From NCBI GenBank assembly GCA_947450675.1, contig CANFWI010000030.1:1-37065 (forward strand): 37,065 nucleotides of DNA, read 5' to 3'. The notes under the pieces were generated by a model. It was not told the DNA's origin and made no database searches. It saw only the letters and a list, made by a program, of their open reading frames with translations. Of the stretch, positions 7,490 to 15,718 are shown in pieces. Both the position numbers and the translations under genes were made by a program. This DNA comes from Comamonadaceae bacterium (GTDB lineage: Bacteria > Pseudomonadota > Gammaproteobacteria > Burkholderiales > Burkholderiaceae_C). The first letter of the stretch is position 1, and every line of letters begins with the position of its first letter.

Positions 7490-7941
7490 ACTGGATACCG
7501 GGCGATCATTTGTTCAGCGTAAGTGACGACCTTGGGTACAGCGGCTAACAAGGTTGGCGACATGGCTGCTACGGCGGCATAAATCTCTGGCATCTTTTCA
7601 CTTGCGTACTCGTGTGCGATTAAATTCCGCAACTCCCTGATCTTGATCAGGTCGGTAGCTTGGCCCCAGTCACGTTTTTCGGCGCGAAAGATACGGTCCA
7701 ATACTGTGCCAGCGCCGGTCAACTCGATCTCGTCAACGAGGCGAAATAGGCGCTGAACCAAAAGATCGGAGAGGCTTGCAAAACGACTGGTGAGTGATTG
7801 AAGTCGCTCCAGTTGTTCTGGAGACCATTTTTCTTGCCCCATGAGGTCGGCGCATCTCGTCATGGAGAACTGAAGGTGCGTGGCTGACAATTGCAAACCG
7901 GTCAACTCTTGCTTCAATAGTTCGATTTTTTCCCAGGTCAT
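7486..7941 (-). CDS. hepT: HEPN-domain toxin of an MNT-HEPN (MntA-HepT) pair
   Basis: The product is 151 residues and all-alpha in appearance. It has the RNase motif RX4HXY as RNLIAHEY near residues 117-124, in the context KIRELRNLIAHEYASEKMPE that is typical of HepT/DUF86 proteins. HepT toxins cleave RNA and are silenced when the cognate MNT enzyme adds AMP to the motif tyrosine. The ATG overlaps the MNT gene stop (ATGA), and its own stop overlaps the rmlC ATG (ATGA), so toxin output is coupled to a rhamnose gene. It differs in length and sequence from the second HEPN protein at 9127-9663, so a recent duplication is unlikely. Confidence 0.87.
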   Translation of the reverse strand: MTWEKIELLKQELTGLQLSATHLQFSMTRCADLMGQEKWSPEQLERLQSLTSRFASLSDLLVQRLFRLVDEIELTGAGTVLDRIFRAEKRDWGQATDLIKIRELRNLIAHEYASEKMPEIYAAVAAMSPTLLAAVPKVVTYAEQMIARYPV

Positions 7942-8219
7942 AACCGGACTCCTGCCTTGATGGCGATTCTGGCGAATGGCGGGCTGGCGTCTGGAAAGAC
8001 GGCAAGGTCAATCTTGCGTTCACCTAGTTGTTGATGCAGCTGCGCCAAGATGTCAAGCTTGGCCATGAGCTTAATTTTTTGTGACAGGACGAGTAGATCA
8101 ATGTCTCCGCCGCGGGCTGTATCGTCAACCCGGGAGCCAAAGAGATAGATTTCTGCTTGCGCATCGGCTTGGTGAATGACCGAAGTGATGGCTTCGCGCT
8201 CTTGGCTGGCTAAGCGCAT
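7938..8219 (-). CDS. mntA: Minimal nucleotidyltransferase antitoxin (MntA-like)
   Basis: The product is 93 residues from the ATG at 8219. The frame is open to a GTG at 8237 inside rmlA, but the ATG sits in the expected place four bases after the rmlA stop. The pol-beta nucleotidyltransferase motif is plain: YLFGSRVDDTARGGDIDLLV, i.e. Gly-Ser, nine residues, then Asp-x-Asp. A later IDLAVFPDA supplies the third acidic residue. Such proteins AMPylate and inactivate the HEPN partner encoded immediately downstream with a 4-base overlap. The pair lies between rmlA and rmlC. Confidence 0.88.
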   Translation of the reverse strand: MRLASQEREAITSVIHQADAQAEIYLFGSRVDDTARGGDIDLLVLSQKIKLMAKLDILAQLHQQLGERKIDLAVFPDASPPFARIAIKAGVRL

Positions 8220-8223
8220 ATTT

Positions 8224-9111
8224 TTACCCGCGACCACTTTCTTTCAGCAACCGCAGCATGTACTGCCCGTAGCCGTTTTTAGACAGCGGCTGGGCCAGCT
8301 TCTCGAATTGCTCAGCGGTGATGAAGCCGTTGCGCCAAGCGATTTCTTCGAGGCAGGCGATCTTCAGGCCTTGCCGGCGCTCCAGCGTGGCGATGAACTG
8401 ACCGGCGTCTAGCAGGCTGTCGTGCGTGCCGGTGTCTAGCCAGGCGTAGCCGCGCTGCATGATTTGCACATTGAGTTGATTCAGGTCTAGATATGCCTGG
8501 TTGACAGCGGTGATCTCCAGCTCACCGCGGGCGCTCGGCTTGACGGCCTTGGCGATGTCGACCACTTGGTTGTCGTAAAAATACAGACCGGTGACGGCGT
8601 AGTTGCTTTGCGGTTTGAGCGGCTTTTCTTCAATGCTGCTGGCTTGGCCTTGGGCGTTGAAGGCGACCACGCCATAGCGCTCGGGGTCTTGCACATGGTA
8701 GGCAAAGACGGTGGCGCCGGAGGTCTGTGCGTCAGCTCCGGTGAGCAGGGTCGTGAAGTCGTGGCCGTGAAAAATGTTGTCACCCAAGACCAGCGCGCTG
8801 GGGGAATCGCCCAGAAACTTCTCACCAATCAGGAAGGCTTGCGCTAAGCCGTCCGGGCTGGGCTGTACGGCGTATTGCAGGTTCATGCCCCACTGGCTGC
8901 CGTCGCCCAGCAGTTGCTCAAAACGCGGCGTGTCTTGCGGCGTGCTGATGATCAGCACGTCTTGAATTCCGCCCAGCATCAAGGTGCTGAGCGGGTAATA
9001 AATCATCGGCTTGTCGTAGACCGGCAGCAGCTGCTTGCTCATGGCCAGCGTGGCCGGGTGCAGCCGGCTGCCGGAGCCGCCTGCGAGGATGATGCCTTTG
9101 CGTTGGGTCAT
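8224..9111 (-). CDS. rmlA: Glucose-1-phosphate thymidylyltransferase
   Basis: RmlA is 295 residues, the standard length, and joins dTTP and glucose-1-phosphate to start dTDP-L-rhamnose synthesis. Motifs include [20 protein letters not shown] (residues 6-25), [52 protein letters not shown] and [16 protein letters not shown]. It is flanked on both sides by MNT-HEPN pairs: 15 bases after the end of the first and 4 bases before the start of the second. The common order rmlBDAC is therefore preserved but interrupted. Confidence 0.97.
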   Translation of the reverse strand: MTQRKGIILAGGSGSRLHPATLAMSKQLLPVYDKPMIYYPLSTLMLGGIQDVLIISTPQDTPRFEQLLGDGSQWGMNLQYAVQPSPDGLAQAFLIGEKFLGDSPSALVLGDNIFHGHDFTTLLTGADAQTSGATVFAYHVQDPERYGVVAFNAQGQASSIEEKPLKPQSNYAVTGLYFYDNQVVDIAKAVKPSARGELEITAVNQAYLDLNQLNVQIMQRGYAWLDTGTHDSLLDAGQFIATLERRQGLKIACLEEIAWRNGFITAEQFEKLAQPLSKNGYGQYMLRLLKESGRG

Positions 9112-9126
9112 GTGTCTTTTTATATA

Positions 9127-9663
9127 TCAGGAGCGCGAAATAATGGCGCGAAATTCACTCGCAAAGTCGGCGCTTTGTGGTGTGACAGCGAGCTGTGATT
9201 CACAGTAAACAACAAAGCGACCGGCGGTTGTATTGAGACTGTTTTTCAAGTCATGGAGCGTATTGAAGTGCTCTGCCACGGCCCCGTAATCTACTTCATA
9301 GTCGTGGGCGGCAAGGTTGCGCGCCGTCCGAGCAATTTGCCAGTCATCTATGGACGCAATGACGCCGAATTTTTCAAAGATAGCGAGGACTTTGATGAAA
9401 CTGTCAGCCTGCTCCCCAGACAAGACCAAACTGTGGCGCATGGCTGCGCCCAAGGTGTCTTGCAATTTAGAAAACCGTTCGTTGACCGCTGCCAATGCCT
9501 CAAAAAGATCGGTATCTTTTTTCCGTTGCGTCAGCATCGGCCCGGTCAGCGGCCAATCAATACTGCCATCGGAGGCGTCCAAAAAAAAGACGCAACGCTG
9601 TATCGCCTCAAGCAGACCGGCAAGATACTGCCTTTGGGGCTCTAGCAAAGCTTTTGCGGTCAT
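9127..9663 (-). CDS. HEPN-domain protein of a second MNT-HEPN pair
   Basis: The product is 178 residues with the HEPN motif RNLAAHDY (R-x4-H-x-Y) around residues 114-121, in the stretch DWQIARTARNLAAHDYEVDY. The rest is helical with no other recognised motif. It is longer than the HepT at 7486-7941 and belongs to a different subgroup, with a substantial N-terminal extension. Its ATG overlaps the upstream MNT stop by 4 bases (ATGA), the canonical arrangement for these toxin-antitoxin or defence pairs. By family knowledge it is probably an RNase controlled by the MNT partner. Direct evidence is the motif and the pairing only. Confidence 0.82.
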   Translation of the reverse strand: MTAKALLEPQRQYLAGLLEAIQRCVFFLDASDGSIDWPLTGPMLTQRKKDTDLFEALAAVNERFSKLQDTLGAAMRHSLVLSGEQADSFIKVLAIFEKFGVIASIDDWQIARTARNLAAHDYEVDYGAVAEHFNTLHDLKNSLNTTAGRFVVYCESQLAVTPQSADFASEFRAIISRS

Positions 9664-9980
9664 GCAGCAGGTCTTTGGTGGTCGACCGCCACAAGGCGGA
9701 CAGCGCCGGCCATGGCAATCTGGGTGAACGGGCTTGCGGCTGCACCCTCCGTCAGAGCCAACACGTCAACCGGTCGATTCAGCTTGGCCTCAAGCGCGAT
9801 CTTGATACGGGCGCGCTGCAACAAGCTCACGGGCGGATTTGATTCGACCATCAGGTCAATATCGCCGCCACGGCGCGACTCGTCAAGCCGTGAGCCATAC
9901 AGCCACACGCCCGAATTGGCACCAGCCACGGCCTGCGTGATGTCGATGATGGTGCTGACTTGCTGCTGAGTTAGACGCAT
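9660..9980 (-). CDS. Minimal nucleotidyltransferase (MNT) of the second pair
   Basis: The product is 106 residues. The nucleotidyltransferase signature is VWLYGSRLDESRRGGDIDLM: Gly-Ser, nine residues, Asp-x-Asp. The third acidic residue follows in RPVDVLALTE. The ATG lies inside the 3' end of rmlD, giving a 10-base overlap, and the stop overlaps the HEPN start (ATGA). It is presumably the antitoxin or AMP-transferase for the downstream HEPN protein. The motif is very close to that of the other MNT here, but the remainder diverges. Confidence 0.86.
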   Translation of the reverse strand: MRLTQQQVSTIIDITQAVAGANSGVWLYGSRLDESRRGGDIDLMVESNPPVSLLQRARIKIALEAKLNRPVDVLALTEGAAASPFTQIAMAGAVRLVAVDHQRPAA

Positions 9981-10903
9981 TTAGGCTCCAGAATCTCGGC
10001 CAGCATACTGCCAACGCCTTGCTGCCAATCGGGCAAGCTGAGGCCGAACGCGGCTTGCAGCTTGTGGGTGTTGAGTCGGGAATTGTGCGGGCGCTGGGCG
10101 GCGGTGACAAAGGCGCTGGACGGCACCGGCGCGATCTCTTGCACCGCCCACGGCATGTCGGGCCGCAGCGCTTTGGCTTGACTGATGACGTGGCTGGCGT
10201 AAGCGTGCCAGTGGGTCTCGCCTGCGGCGACCAGGTGATAAATACCAGCGAGTGCATCTTGATTGGCGTTCAGCTTGTGTTTGCCCGTGACCTTTTGAAT
10301 CGCCACAGCGGTCACACTGGCAATCAACTCAGCACCTGTGGGCGCGCCCCATTGGTCGTTGATCACCGTCAGACGCTCACGTTCTTGGGCCAGCTTGAGC
10401 ATGGTCTTTGCGAAGTTGCTGCCGTGCGCGGCATACACCCAGCTGGTCCTGAAAATCAGATGGCGCGTGCAAGTAGCCTGCACACGCAGCTCGCCTTCAA
10501 GTTTGCTTTGGCCGTACACATTGAGCGGCGCGGTGGGGTCGGTTTCTTGCCACGGCTCAGTGCCGCTGCCGTTGAACACATAGTCGGTGCTGTAGTGGAT
10601 CAGCCAGGCGCCCAAGGCTTCGGCCTCGCGGGCCAGCACTTCAGGGGCGTGCGCATTGATGAGCCTAGCTTGCTCGGGCTCGCTCTCGGCTTTGTCGACC
10701 GCGGTGTACGCGGCGGCGTTGACGATGACGTCGGGGCGCAGTTGGCGGATCGTCGCGGCCAGGACTTCGGGTTGACCGAGGTCGCCACACAGACCGTCGC
10801 CGCCTCGATTTCGGTCCAGCGCCACCAGCTCGCCCAAAGGCGCCAGTGTGCGCTGCAGCGCTTGGCCAACCTGGCCGTTTTTGCCGAGGAGGAGGATCTT
10901 CAT
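9971..10903 (-). CDS. rmlD: dTDP-4-dehydrorhamnose reductase
   Basis: RmlD is 310 residues and reduces dTDP-4-keto-L-rhamnose with NAD(P)H, the last step to dTDP-L-rhamnose. It shows KILLLGKNGQVGQALQRTLA at the N-terminus (GxxGxxG loop), VIVNAAAYTAVDKAESEPEQ, STDYVFNGSG, the catalytic YGQSKLEGE, and FRTSWVYAAHGSNFAKTMLK. The start ATG overlaps the rmlB stop (ATGA). The 3' end overlaps the MNT gene by 10 bases, so no independent promoter for that gene fits in the gap. Confidence 0.96.
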   Translation of the reverse strand: MKILLLGKNGQVGQALQRTLAPLGELVALDRNRGGDGLCGDLGQPEVLAATIRQLRPDVIVNAAAYTAVDKAESEPEQARLINAHAPEVLAREAEALGAWLIHYSTDYVFNGSGTEPWQETDPTAPLNVYGQSKLEGELRVQATCTRHLIFRTSWVYAAHGSNFAKTMLKLAQERERLTVINDQWGAPTGAELIASVTAVAIQKVTGKHKLNANQDALAGIYHLVAAGETHWHAYASHVISQAKALRPDMPWAVQEIAPVPSSAFVTAAQRPHNSRLNTHKLQAAFGLSLPDWQQGVGSMLAEILEPKCV

Positions 10904-11973
10904 GCTTCAGCAGTCCCTGCGTACTGCGTTTGCACCCACTGCCGATAAGCGCCGCTTTGCACGTGGGCGACCCAGTCGGGGTTGTCTAGATACCAGGCGA
11001 TGGTTTTTTGGATGCCGGTCTCGAAGGTTTCTGCCGGCTTCCAGCCGAGTTCGCGCTGGAGCTTGCTGGCGTCTATGGCGTAGCGGCGGTCGTGGCCGGG
11101 ACGGTCTTTGACGTAGGTGATCTGTGTGCTGTAGCTTTGGCCGTCGGCCTTTGGGCGCATCGTATCCAACAGGCTGCAGACGGTGTTAACGATGTCGATG
11201 TTGGGTTTTTCGTTCCAGCCGCCGACGTTGTAGACCTCACCCAAGCGGCCGCGCGCCAGCACTTCACGGATGGCGCTGCAGTGGTCTTTGACGTACAGCC
11301 AGTCGCGCACCTGCATGCCGTCGCCGTACACCGGCAGCGCTTTGCCAGCCAGCGCGTTGACGATCATCAGCGGGATCAACTTTTCAGGGAAATGGTACGG
11401 CCCGTAATTGTTGGAGCAATTGGTGGTGAGCACCGGCAAGCCGTAGGTGTGGTGCCAAGAGCGCACCAAGTGGTCGCTGGCAGCCTTGCTGGCGCTGTAC
11501 GGGCTGTTGGGCTCGTAGCGGCGCTCTTCAGTGAAGGCCGGCTCGTCTTGGCCTAATGAGCCATACACCTCGTCAGTCGAGACATGCAAGAAGCGGAACG
11601 CGGCCTTGGCGTCTGCGGGCAACTCGCCCCAATAAGCCCGCACAGACTCCAGCAACCGGAAGGTGCCGACGATGTTGGTCTGGATAAAGTCTTCAGGTCC
11701 GTGGATGGAGCGGTCGACATGCGACTCGGCCGCAAAGTTGAGCACCGCGCGGGGCTGGTGCTGCGCCAACAAACTGGCGACCAAGGCACTGTCGGCAATG
11801 TCGCCCTGCACCAAGGTGTGGCGCGCGTCGCCGTGCAGGCTGACCAAGGTTTCCGGGTTGCCGGCGTAGGTCAGCTTGTCGAGGTTGATGATCGGCTCGT
11901 CCGACTGGGCCAGCCAGTCCAACACAAAGTTGCCGCCAATGAAGCCGGCACCGCCGGTGATGAGAATGGTCAC
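10900..11973 (-). CDS. rmlB: dTDP-glucose 4,6-dehydratase
   Basis: RmlB is a 357-residue NAD-dependent SDR that makes dTDP-4-keto-6-deoxyglucose. Motifs are ILITGGAGFIGGNFVLDWLA (Rossmann loop), LNFAAESHVDRSIHGPEDFI, HVSTDEVYGSL, the catalytic YSASKAASDHLVRSW, NCSNNYGPYHFPEKLIPLMI and RPGHDRRYAIDASKLQRELG. I chose the GTG at 11973 because it places the Rossmann strand directly at the N-terminus, as in relatives. A TTG at 12003 would add ten residues without family support and would start within a stem-loop. It lies 59 bases after the Wzz gene. Confidence 0.96.
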   Translation of the reverse strand: MTILITGGAGFIGGNFVLDWLAQSDEPIINLDKLTYAGNPETLVSLHGDARHTLVQGDIADSALVASLLAQHQPRAVLNFAAESHVDRSIHGPEDFIQTNIVGTFRLLESVRAYWGELPADAKAAFRFLHVSTDEVYGSLGQDEPAFTEERRYEPNSPYSASKAASDHLVRSWHHTYGLPVLTTNCSNNYGPYHFPEKLIPLMIVNALAGKALPVYGDGMQVRDWLYVKDHCSAIREVLARGRLGEVYNVGGWNEKPNIDIVNTVCSLLDTMRPKADGQSYSTQITYVKDRPGHDRRYAIDASKLQRELGWKPAETFETGIQKTIAWYLDNPDWVAHVQSGAYRQWVQTQYAGTAEA

Positions 11974-11984
11974 AGATTTAATCA

Positions 11985-12007
11985 ATAGTTGGCGATTGAC
12001 CAACTAT
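11985..12007. other. Stem-loop in the rmlB leader
   Basis: ATAGTTGG (11985-11992) pairs perfectly with CCAACTAT (12000-12007) across a 7-base loop. It lies in the short gap between the Wzz-like gene and the rmlB GTG, ending 12 bases before the start. There is no U-tract, so it is not a standard terminator. It could affect rmlB initiation or mRNA stability. Confidence 0.5.
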
Positions 12008-12032
12008 AAGGGAGCAGGCTCGCTCGCGAGTT

Positions 12033-12920
12033 TTAAACCGGTGTATTTGCTTTTGAATTAGTCCGAACAGACAGCGCTCGGCGAATCCGCGCCAGCTTGA
12101 CAGCGCTGGCCGGGTCGGTCTCAGCGCTGCGCAGGCCGTTGCGAACAAAAACCAACAGCAACAGAAAGAAGCCGGTGGCCAAGGTGGCGCCGACGGCGAT
12201 CATGCCTTTTTTCGGGCTGACGGCTTTTTCTGGCAGGGTCGGCGCTTGCACGAGCTGAGAGTCGGTGAGGCCTTCGAGCTGGGCTTGAATGACCAAGGCC
12301 TGAGACTGCGCCGCACTCACGGTGTTGAGCAGTTCGGTGTAACCCTTCACCAACTCAGCACCACTACCACCGGGCAACACCTGTCGACCATTGATACTTT
12401 CGAGAACGGGAAGCAAGATATCTCCCGCTCTAATGGCTTTTTCTTGGCGTATCTTGGTGTCTGCCAACTGGGCCTCCAGCCTCAACTTGCTTCCACCTGT
12501 AGGTCGGCTTTGCGCTTGGACTGCCGCAAGCAGCGCGGTTGCAGTGGCCTGCGCCTGCTGAGGCGTGGCTCCGGAAACAGTGATCGTCAACAATTTATCG
12601 GTGCGGCCTGACGCTGTCTTGACGCGTCCGAGCAGCGCTTTGCGTGCCTCTTCAACACTTTGGCCTTGCTCACGGCCGAGACTGGCGACGGCGGGGTCCA
12701 GCACGGCGGCCGTGGTGATCAGACTGGCCGTGGCGGGCTCAGCCTGCAAAATAGCCACGCTCTCAAATGTCTCAGGCCATGCAAAAGCAATCGCCAACGC
12801 CACCAATCCAACCGTCAACGGACCCAAAATGAGCAGCTTGGCGTTGTCGGCCAGTGTGGCCAACAAGTCAAGCAAACTGATCTCCGCGTCAGGGTGTGCT
12901 GGCTGCTGGATGCTTTCCAT
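12033..12920 (-). CDS. wzz: Wzz-like polysaccharide chain-length determinant
   Basis: The product is 295 residues with the polysaccharide co-polymerase layout. A cytoplasmic N-terminus with EISLLDLLATLADNAKLL precedes TM1 at about 29-48. A long periplasmic helical region follows, then the proline-rich APTLPEKAVSPKKGM just before TM2 at about 238-262, and a short basic cytoplasmic tail. Such proteins set the chain length of Wzy-polymerised O-antigen in the inner membrane. No tyrosine-kinase domain is present, which favours a Wzz/PCP1 role over a Wzc type. It is the first gene of the leftward operon, and an AT-rich 174-base region lies upstream. Confidence 0.85.
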   Translation of the reverse strand: MESIQQPAHPDAEISLLDLLATLADNAKLLILGPLTVGLVALAIAFAWPETFESVAILQAEPATASLITTAAVLDPAVASLGREQGQSVEEARKALLGRVKTASGRTDKLLTITVSGATPQQAQATATALLAAVQAQSRPTGGSKLRLEAQLADTKIRQEKAIRAGDILLPVLESINGRQVLPGGSGAELVKGYTELLNTVSAAQSQALVIQAQLEGLTDSQLVQAPTLPEKAVSPKKGMIAVGATLATGFFLLLLVFVRNGLRSAETDPASAVKLARIRRALSVRTNSKANTPV

Positions 12921-13001
12921 GGAGGCGCTTTCTAATATTCAGGGCCAAAAGAAACCCTTAGAGTTTTGACTAATGAAGTCATTTTAACTCTATTAATTTT
13001 A

Positions 13002-13030
13002 CGAATATTTTGAAAATACACCCACGTCAA
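13002..13030 (-). promoter_or_regulatory. Possible promoter of the sugar operon
   Basis: On the minus strand TTGACG (13030-13025) is followed after 17 bases by TATTCG (13007-13002), a fair -35 and a weak -10 in an unusually AT-rich stretch ahead of the Wzz gene. A small stem-loop (GAGTT...AACTC, 12961-12990) lies between it and the start codon. Other assignments in this AT-rich DNA are possible. Confidence 0.35.
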
Positions 13031-13094
13031 GCGAATCAATACGCCAAGGTGGATTGACGAATTAAGGCGAAACTTGCGAAGTATGAAAGCGCCC

Positions 13095-13454
13095 TCAGGC
13101 GATTTGGGCTTCGTTCAGGCACTTGCCCAGTTGCGCAAAGTACCGATTGGCGACAGGCGTGGGCATCACGTACTTGATACGGGTGTCGATCTCGTCGGAA
13201 ACCAGGACGATGACGCCTTTTTTGCGCAAGGACTTGAGCCGCCGATGGGCGGTGGTGGATGAGACGTCGTCGTAAATGGCCATGGCTTGCAACACCGTGA
13301 TTTTTTGCTCGACATGCCAGACGGTGGCAAAGAGATGCAGCAGACGCTCTTCAACAGGGTCGAGCTTGGGGAAATCTGGCAAAGTGTGAACAGCTTTTAC
13401 TAGATTTAAAAACCGAAGATAGGTCTGGGAGTGCTGGCTGGTCAATGAGGTCAT
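13095..13454 (-). CDS. Small winged-helix (MarR-like) transcriptional regulator
   Basis: The product is 119 residues. A helix-turn-helix is seen in KITVLQAMAIYDDVSSTTAH followed by RRLKSLRKKGVIVLVSDEID, the wing, at about residues 52-93. The C-terminus is TPVANRYFAQLGKCLNEAQI. It resembles small MarR-like regulators of Burkholderiales and has no ligand domain. It is divergent from the phasin gene and upstream of, and co-oriented with, the Wzz gene across 174 bases. It could control either side. No recognisable operator was assigned. Confidence 0.7.
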   Translation of the reverse strand: MTSLTSQHSQTYLRFLNLVKAVHTLPDFPKLDPVEERLLHLFATVWHVEQKITVLQAMAIYDDVSSTTAHRRLKSLRKKGVIVLVSDEIDTRIKYVMPTPVANRYFAQLGKCLNEAQIA

Positions 13455-13612
13455 CCGCAGATGATAGGCTTAAAGCTGCGACTTTCTGCCAGTAATAACA
13501 CCAATGGCAAGTAATTTTTCAGGGCTTTTTAGGATTCACTGTCTAAACAATGCGGGCTGAGCGCACTAGCATGGTGATTATTGATTGACGATTCATGCTT
13601 GGAGTTCGACCT

Positions 13613-14083
13613 GTGACCACTGAGAAACCAACCGCTTCCGGCCAAACGCCTAACCCCACCACCGGACTGGTTCAAGAGTCCGCGCAACAGATCTGGCTGG
13701 CCGGCTTAGGCGCTTTTGCCAAGGCACAAGAAGAAGGCAGCAAGGTTTTTCAGGGCTTGGTGAAGGAGGGCCTAGACCTGCAGCGCCAAACCAAGGCGGT
13801 CGCCGAAGAAAAACTGGCAGAGGCTGCCGATAAGCTGCGCAGCTTGGCTGAGGCTTCTAACCTGAGCGTATCGAGTCTGAGTGCCAAAGCAGCCCAGCCA
13901 TGGGACAAGCTGGAAACCATTTTTGAAGAACGCGTGAGCAAGGCGCTGAAACATTTAGGCGCGCCTTCTGCGCAGGATTTTGAAGCCCTGAAGTCCGAAC
14001 TGGCGGCGTTGAAAAAGAAAGTGGCGGCGCTGGAGGGGGGCGCCAAGGCAGTCAAGCCGGTCAAAAAAACACCCCCCATCTGA
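13613..14083 (+). CDS. Phasin / PHA granule-associated protein
   Basis: The product is 156 residues of the poly(hydroxyalkanoate) granule-associated family. It has an amphipathic N-terminal helix (QQIWLAGLGAFAKAQEEGSK, then VFQGLVKEGLDLQRQTK), a central Ala-rich helix, and a C-terminal coiled coil (EALKSELAALKKKVAALEGG) ending in a Lys/Pro tail like PhaF/PhaI-type proteins. Such proteins coat PHA granules and may bind DNA through the basic tail. I prefer the GTG at 13613, which has GGAG eight bases upstream, over the ATG at 13595, which has no Shine-Dalgarno sequence. Confidence 0.85.
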   Translation: MTTEKPTASGQTPNPTTGLVQESAQQIWLAGLGAFAKAQEEGSKVFQGLVKEGLDLQRQTKAVAEEKLAEAADKLRSLAEASNLSVSSLSAKAAQPWDKLETIFEERVSKALKHLGAPSAQDFEALKSELAALKKKVAALEGGAKAVKPVKKTPPI

Positions 14084-14165
14084 GCGCTACTGGCCTTCCC
14101 TACTTACCTACAACCGATGCCTGAGGTAGAGTGGCTCAAAATAAAAGAGTCAAAAAGGCAAACAG

Positions 14166-14882
14166 ATGGCGAAAAAAGCGCCGCGCCGCACTGCGGAGCG
14201 CATTCTGGAGGTAACGCTAGCGCTGTTCAATCGCTTTGGCGAACCCAATGTCTCAACCACGCTGATTTCGGCTGAACTCAGCATCAGTCCGGGCAATCTT
14301 TACTACCATTACCCAGCCAAAGACGAGCTGATCAATTCGCTGCTAGACCGCTACGAAACCGCCCTGAATGAGTTGTTGGGTGCCAGCGAAGGCGTGCGCG
14401 ATGTAGAGGACGCTTGGTTCTTCATGCACTCTTTGTTTGAGCTGATCTGGCAATACCGGTTTTTGTACCGCGATCTGAATGACTTGTTGAGTAAAAACCG
14501 CAAATTAGAGACGCATTTTCAGCGGGTGATCGACCATAAAACCCGCTCCGTCAAAGCCCTGCTGAACAGCTTAGTGCGCCACCGTGCCATGACCATGGAC
14601 GCGCGAGAGGTCGAACCAACCGCCACCAGCATGGTGGTGGTGCTGACCTACTGGCTGAGTTTTGAGTATGTGCGTGACCCGCGCCACGCGCTTGAACCCG
14701 AGCACGCGCAAACCGCCTTGTTGCGCGGTGCGCACCATGTGCTCAACCTGCTGATTCCTTACCTCGAGCCTGCCCAGCGGCTGCATCTGCAAGCCCTTGT
14801 GACGGCCTACACCAGCACTGCGCCAGCACCGATGGACGCTACACCGACAGGACTGAAAATACAATCATCGTCAGTGATATAA
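14166..14882 (+). CDS. TetR-family transcriptional regulator
   Basis: The product is 238 residues. The TetR_N domain runs from RRTAERILEVTLALFNRFGE through STTLISAELSISPGNLYYHY (recognition helix with the usual LYYHYPAKDELI) at residues 8-60. It is followed by a helical ligand/dimer domain with WQYRFLYRDLNDLLSKNR, typical of the betaproteobacterial group found near fatty-acid or PHA genes. It is co-oriented with the phasin upstream (82 bases) and the TPR-like gene downstream. The ligand is unknown. Confidence 0.88.
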   Translation: MAKKAPRRTAERILEVTLALFNRFGEPNVSTTLISAELSISPGNLYYHYPAKDELINSLLDRYETALNELLGASEGVRDVEDAWFFMHSLFELIWQYRFLYRDLNDLLSKNRKLETHFQRVIDHKTRSVKALLNSLVRHRAMTMDAREVEPTATSMVVVLTYWLSFEYVRDPRHALEPEHAQTALLRGAHHVLNLLIPYLEPAQRLHLQALVTAYTSTAPAPMDATPTGLKIQSSSVI

Positions 14883-14925
14883 AAATAATGAAAAGGGCAT
14901 CTAAACGCCCGCAGGAGACAAAACC

Positions 14926-15699
14926 ATGCTCACTTGGAGCCCCTTTATCAGCCCCGATGGGGTGCAGTTTGACGCCGCCAGCCTGCAAGCCCATTGGCCG
15001 CGGCTGCACCGCTGTGACGCAGAGCCGTTGCCGGCCGATGACGCGGTGCTGCAAGCTTGGGTTTTGTTTCACAACGGAGACTTTCAACAAGCCGCCGAGG
15101 CGGGCCTGAAGGCCGGCACTGACGGCGTGACCGTCGCCAACAAGGCCACCAGCGTGTACGCGCGCTTTTTAGAGAAGCGTGAAAAAACCAAACTCGATTT
15201 GTTTTTAGAAGTTGCCGCCAGGGCAGAGGCACAGCAAGCGCTGGTGCCCAGCAACCCGAATGCCTTTTTTTGGCAAGCCTACGCGCTGAGCCAATACAGC
15301 CAAGCCATCAGCGTGGCCAAAGGCATGGCGCAAGGTGTCGGCGATAAAGTCAAAGAGGCGTTGAACCGCACGATAGAACTCTGCCCCGCACACGCCGACG
15401 CGCACTTGGCGCTGGCGTCTTTTCACGCCGAGGTGATCGACAAAGTCGGCGCGCTGATTGCCAGCATGACCTACGGAGTGAAAAAAGAAACCGGCTTGGC
15501 GCTGTTCAAGCATGCGCTGCAACTCAACCCCGACTCACCGGTCAGCCTGATCGACTACGCCAACGGTTTGGTCATGCTCGAAGGCCAGAAGAAAAACAAA
15601 GAAGCCACCAAGCTTTACCAACAAGCCGTGGCCAGCCAACCCCAAGACGCGCTGGAACGGTTGGGTGTGGCGCTGGCGCGGATGGAGTTGCAGAACTGA
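14926..15699 (+). CDS. TPR-like helical repeat protein
   Basis: The product is 257 residues starting at the ATG at 14926, behind GGAGAC. Repeated helix pairs with A/G at TPR positions are visible: AWVLFHNGDFQQAAEAGLKA, AEAQQALVPSNPNAFFWQAY, ALNRTIELCPAHADAHLALA and ALFKHALQLNPDSPVSLIDY, then KEATKLYQQAVASQPQDALE. No signal peptide or catalytic motif is seen, so it is probably a cytoplasmic scaffold. It ends 19 bases before the convergent HAD gene. The specific role is unknown. Confidence 0.75.
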   Translation: MLTWSPFISPDGVQFDAASLQAHWPRLHRCDAEPLPADDAVLQAWVLFHNGDFQQAAEAGLKAGTDGVTVANKATSVYARFLEKREKTKLDLFLEVAARAEAQQALVPSNPNAFFWQAYALSQYSQAISVAKGMAQGVGDKVKEALNRTIELCPAHADAHLALASFHAEVIDKVGALIASMTYGVKKETGLALFKHALQLNPDSPVSLIDYANGLVMLEGQKKNKEATKLYQQAVASQPQDALERLGVALARMELQN

Positions 15700-15718
15700 A
15701 AGCCTAAAAGCGCGGCAA

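Noticed and set aside
7486-9980. Recent tandem duplication as the source of the two MNT-HEPN pairs
   Set aside because: The HEPN proteins differ in length (151 versus 178 residues) and in sequence outside the RX4HXY motif, and the MNT proteins differ outside the catalytic motif, so separate acquisition is more likely.
10019-10948. 309-codon plus-strand frame opposite rmlD
   Set aside because: Antisense shadow of a well-conserved gene with no family resemblance.
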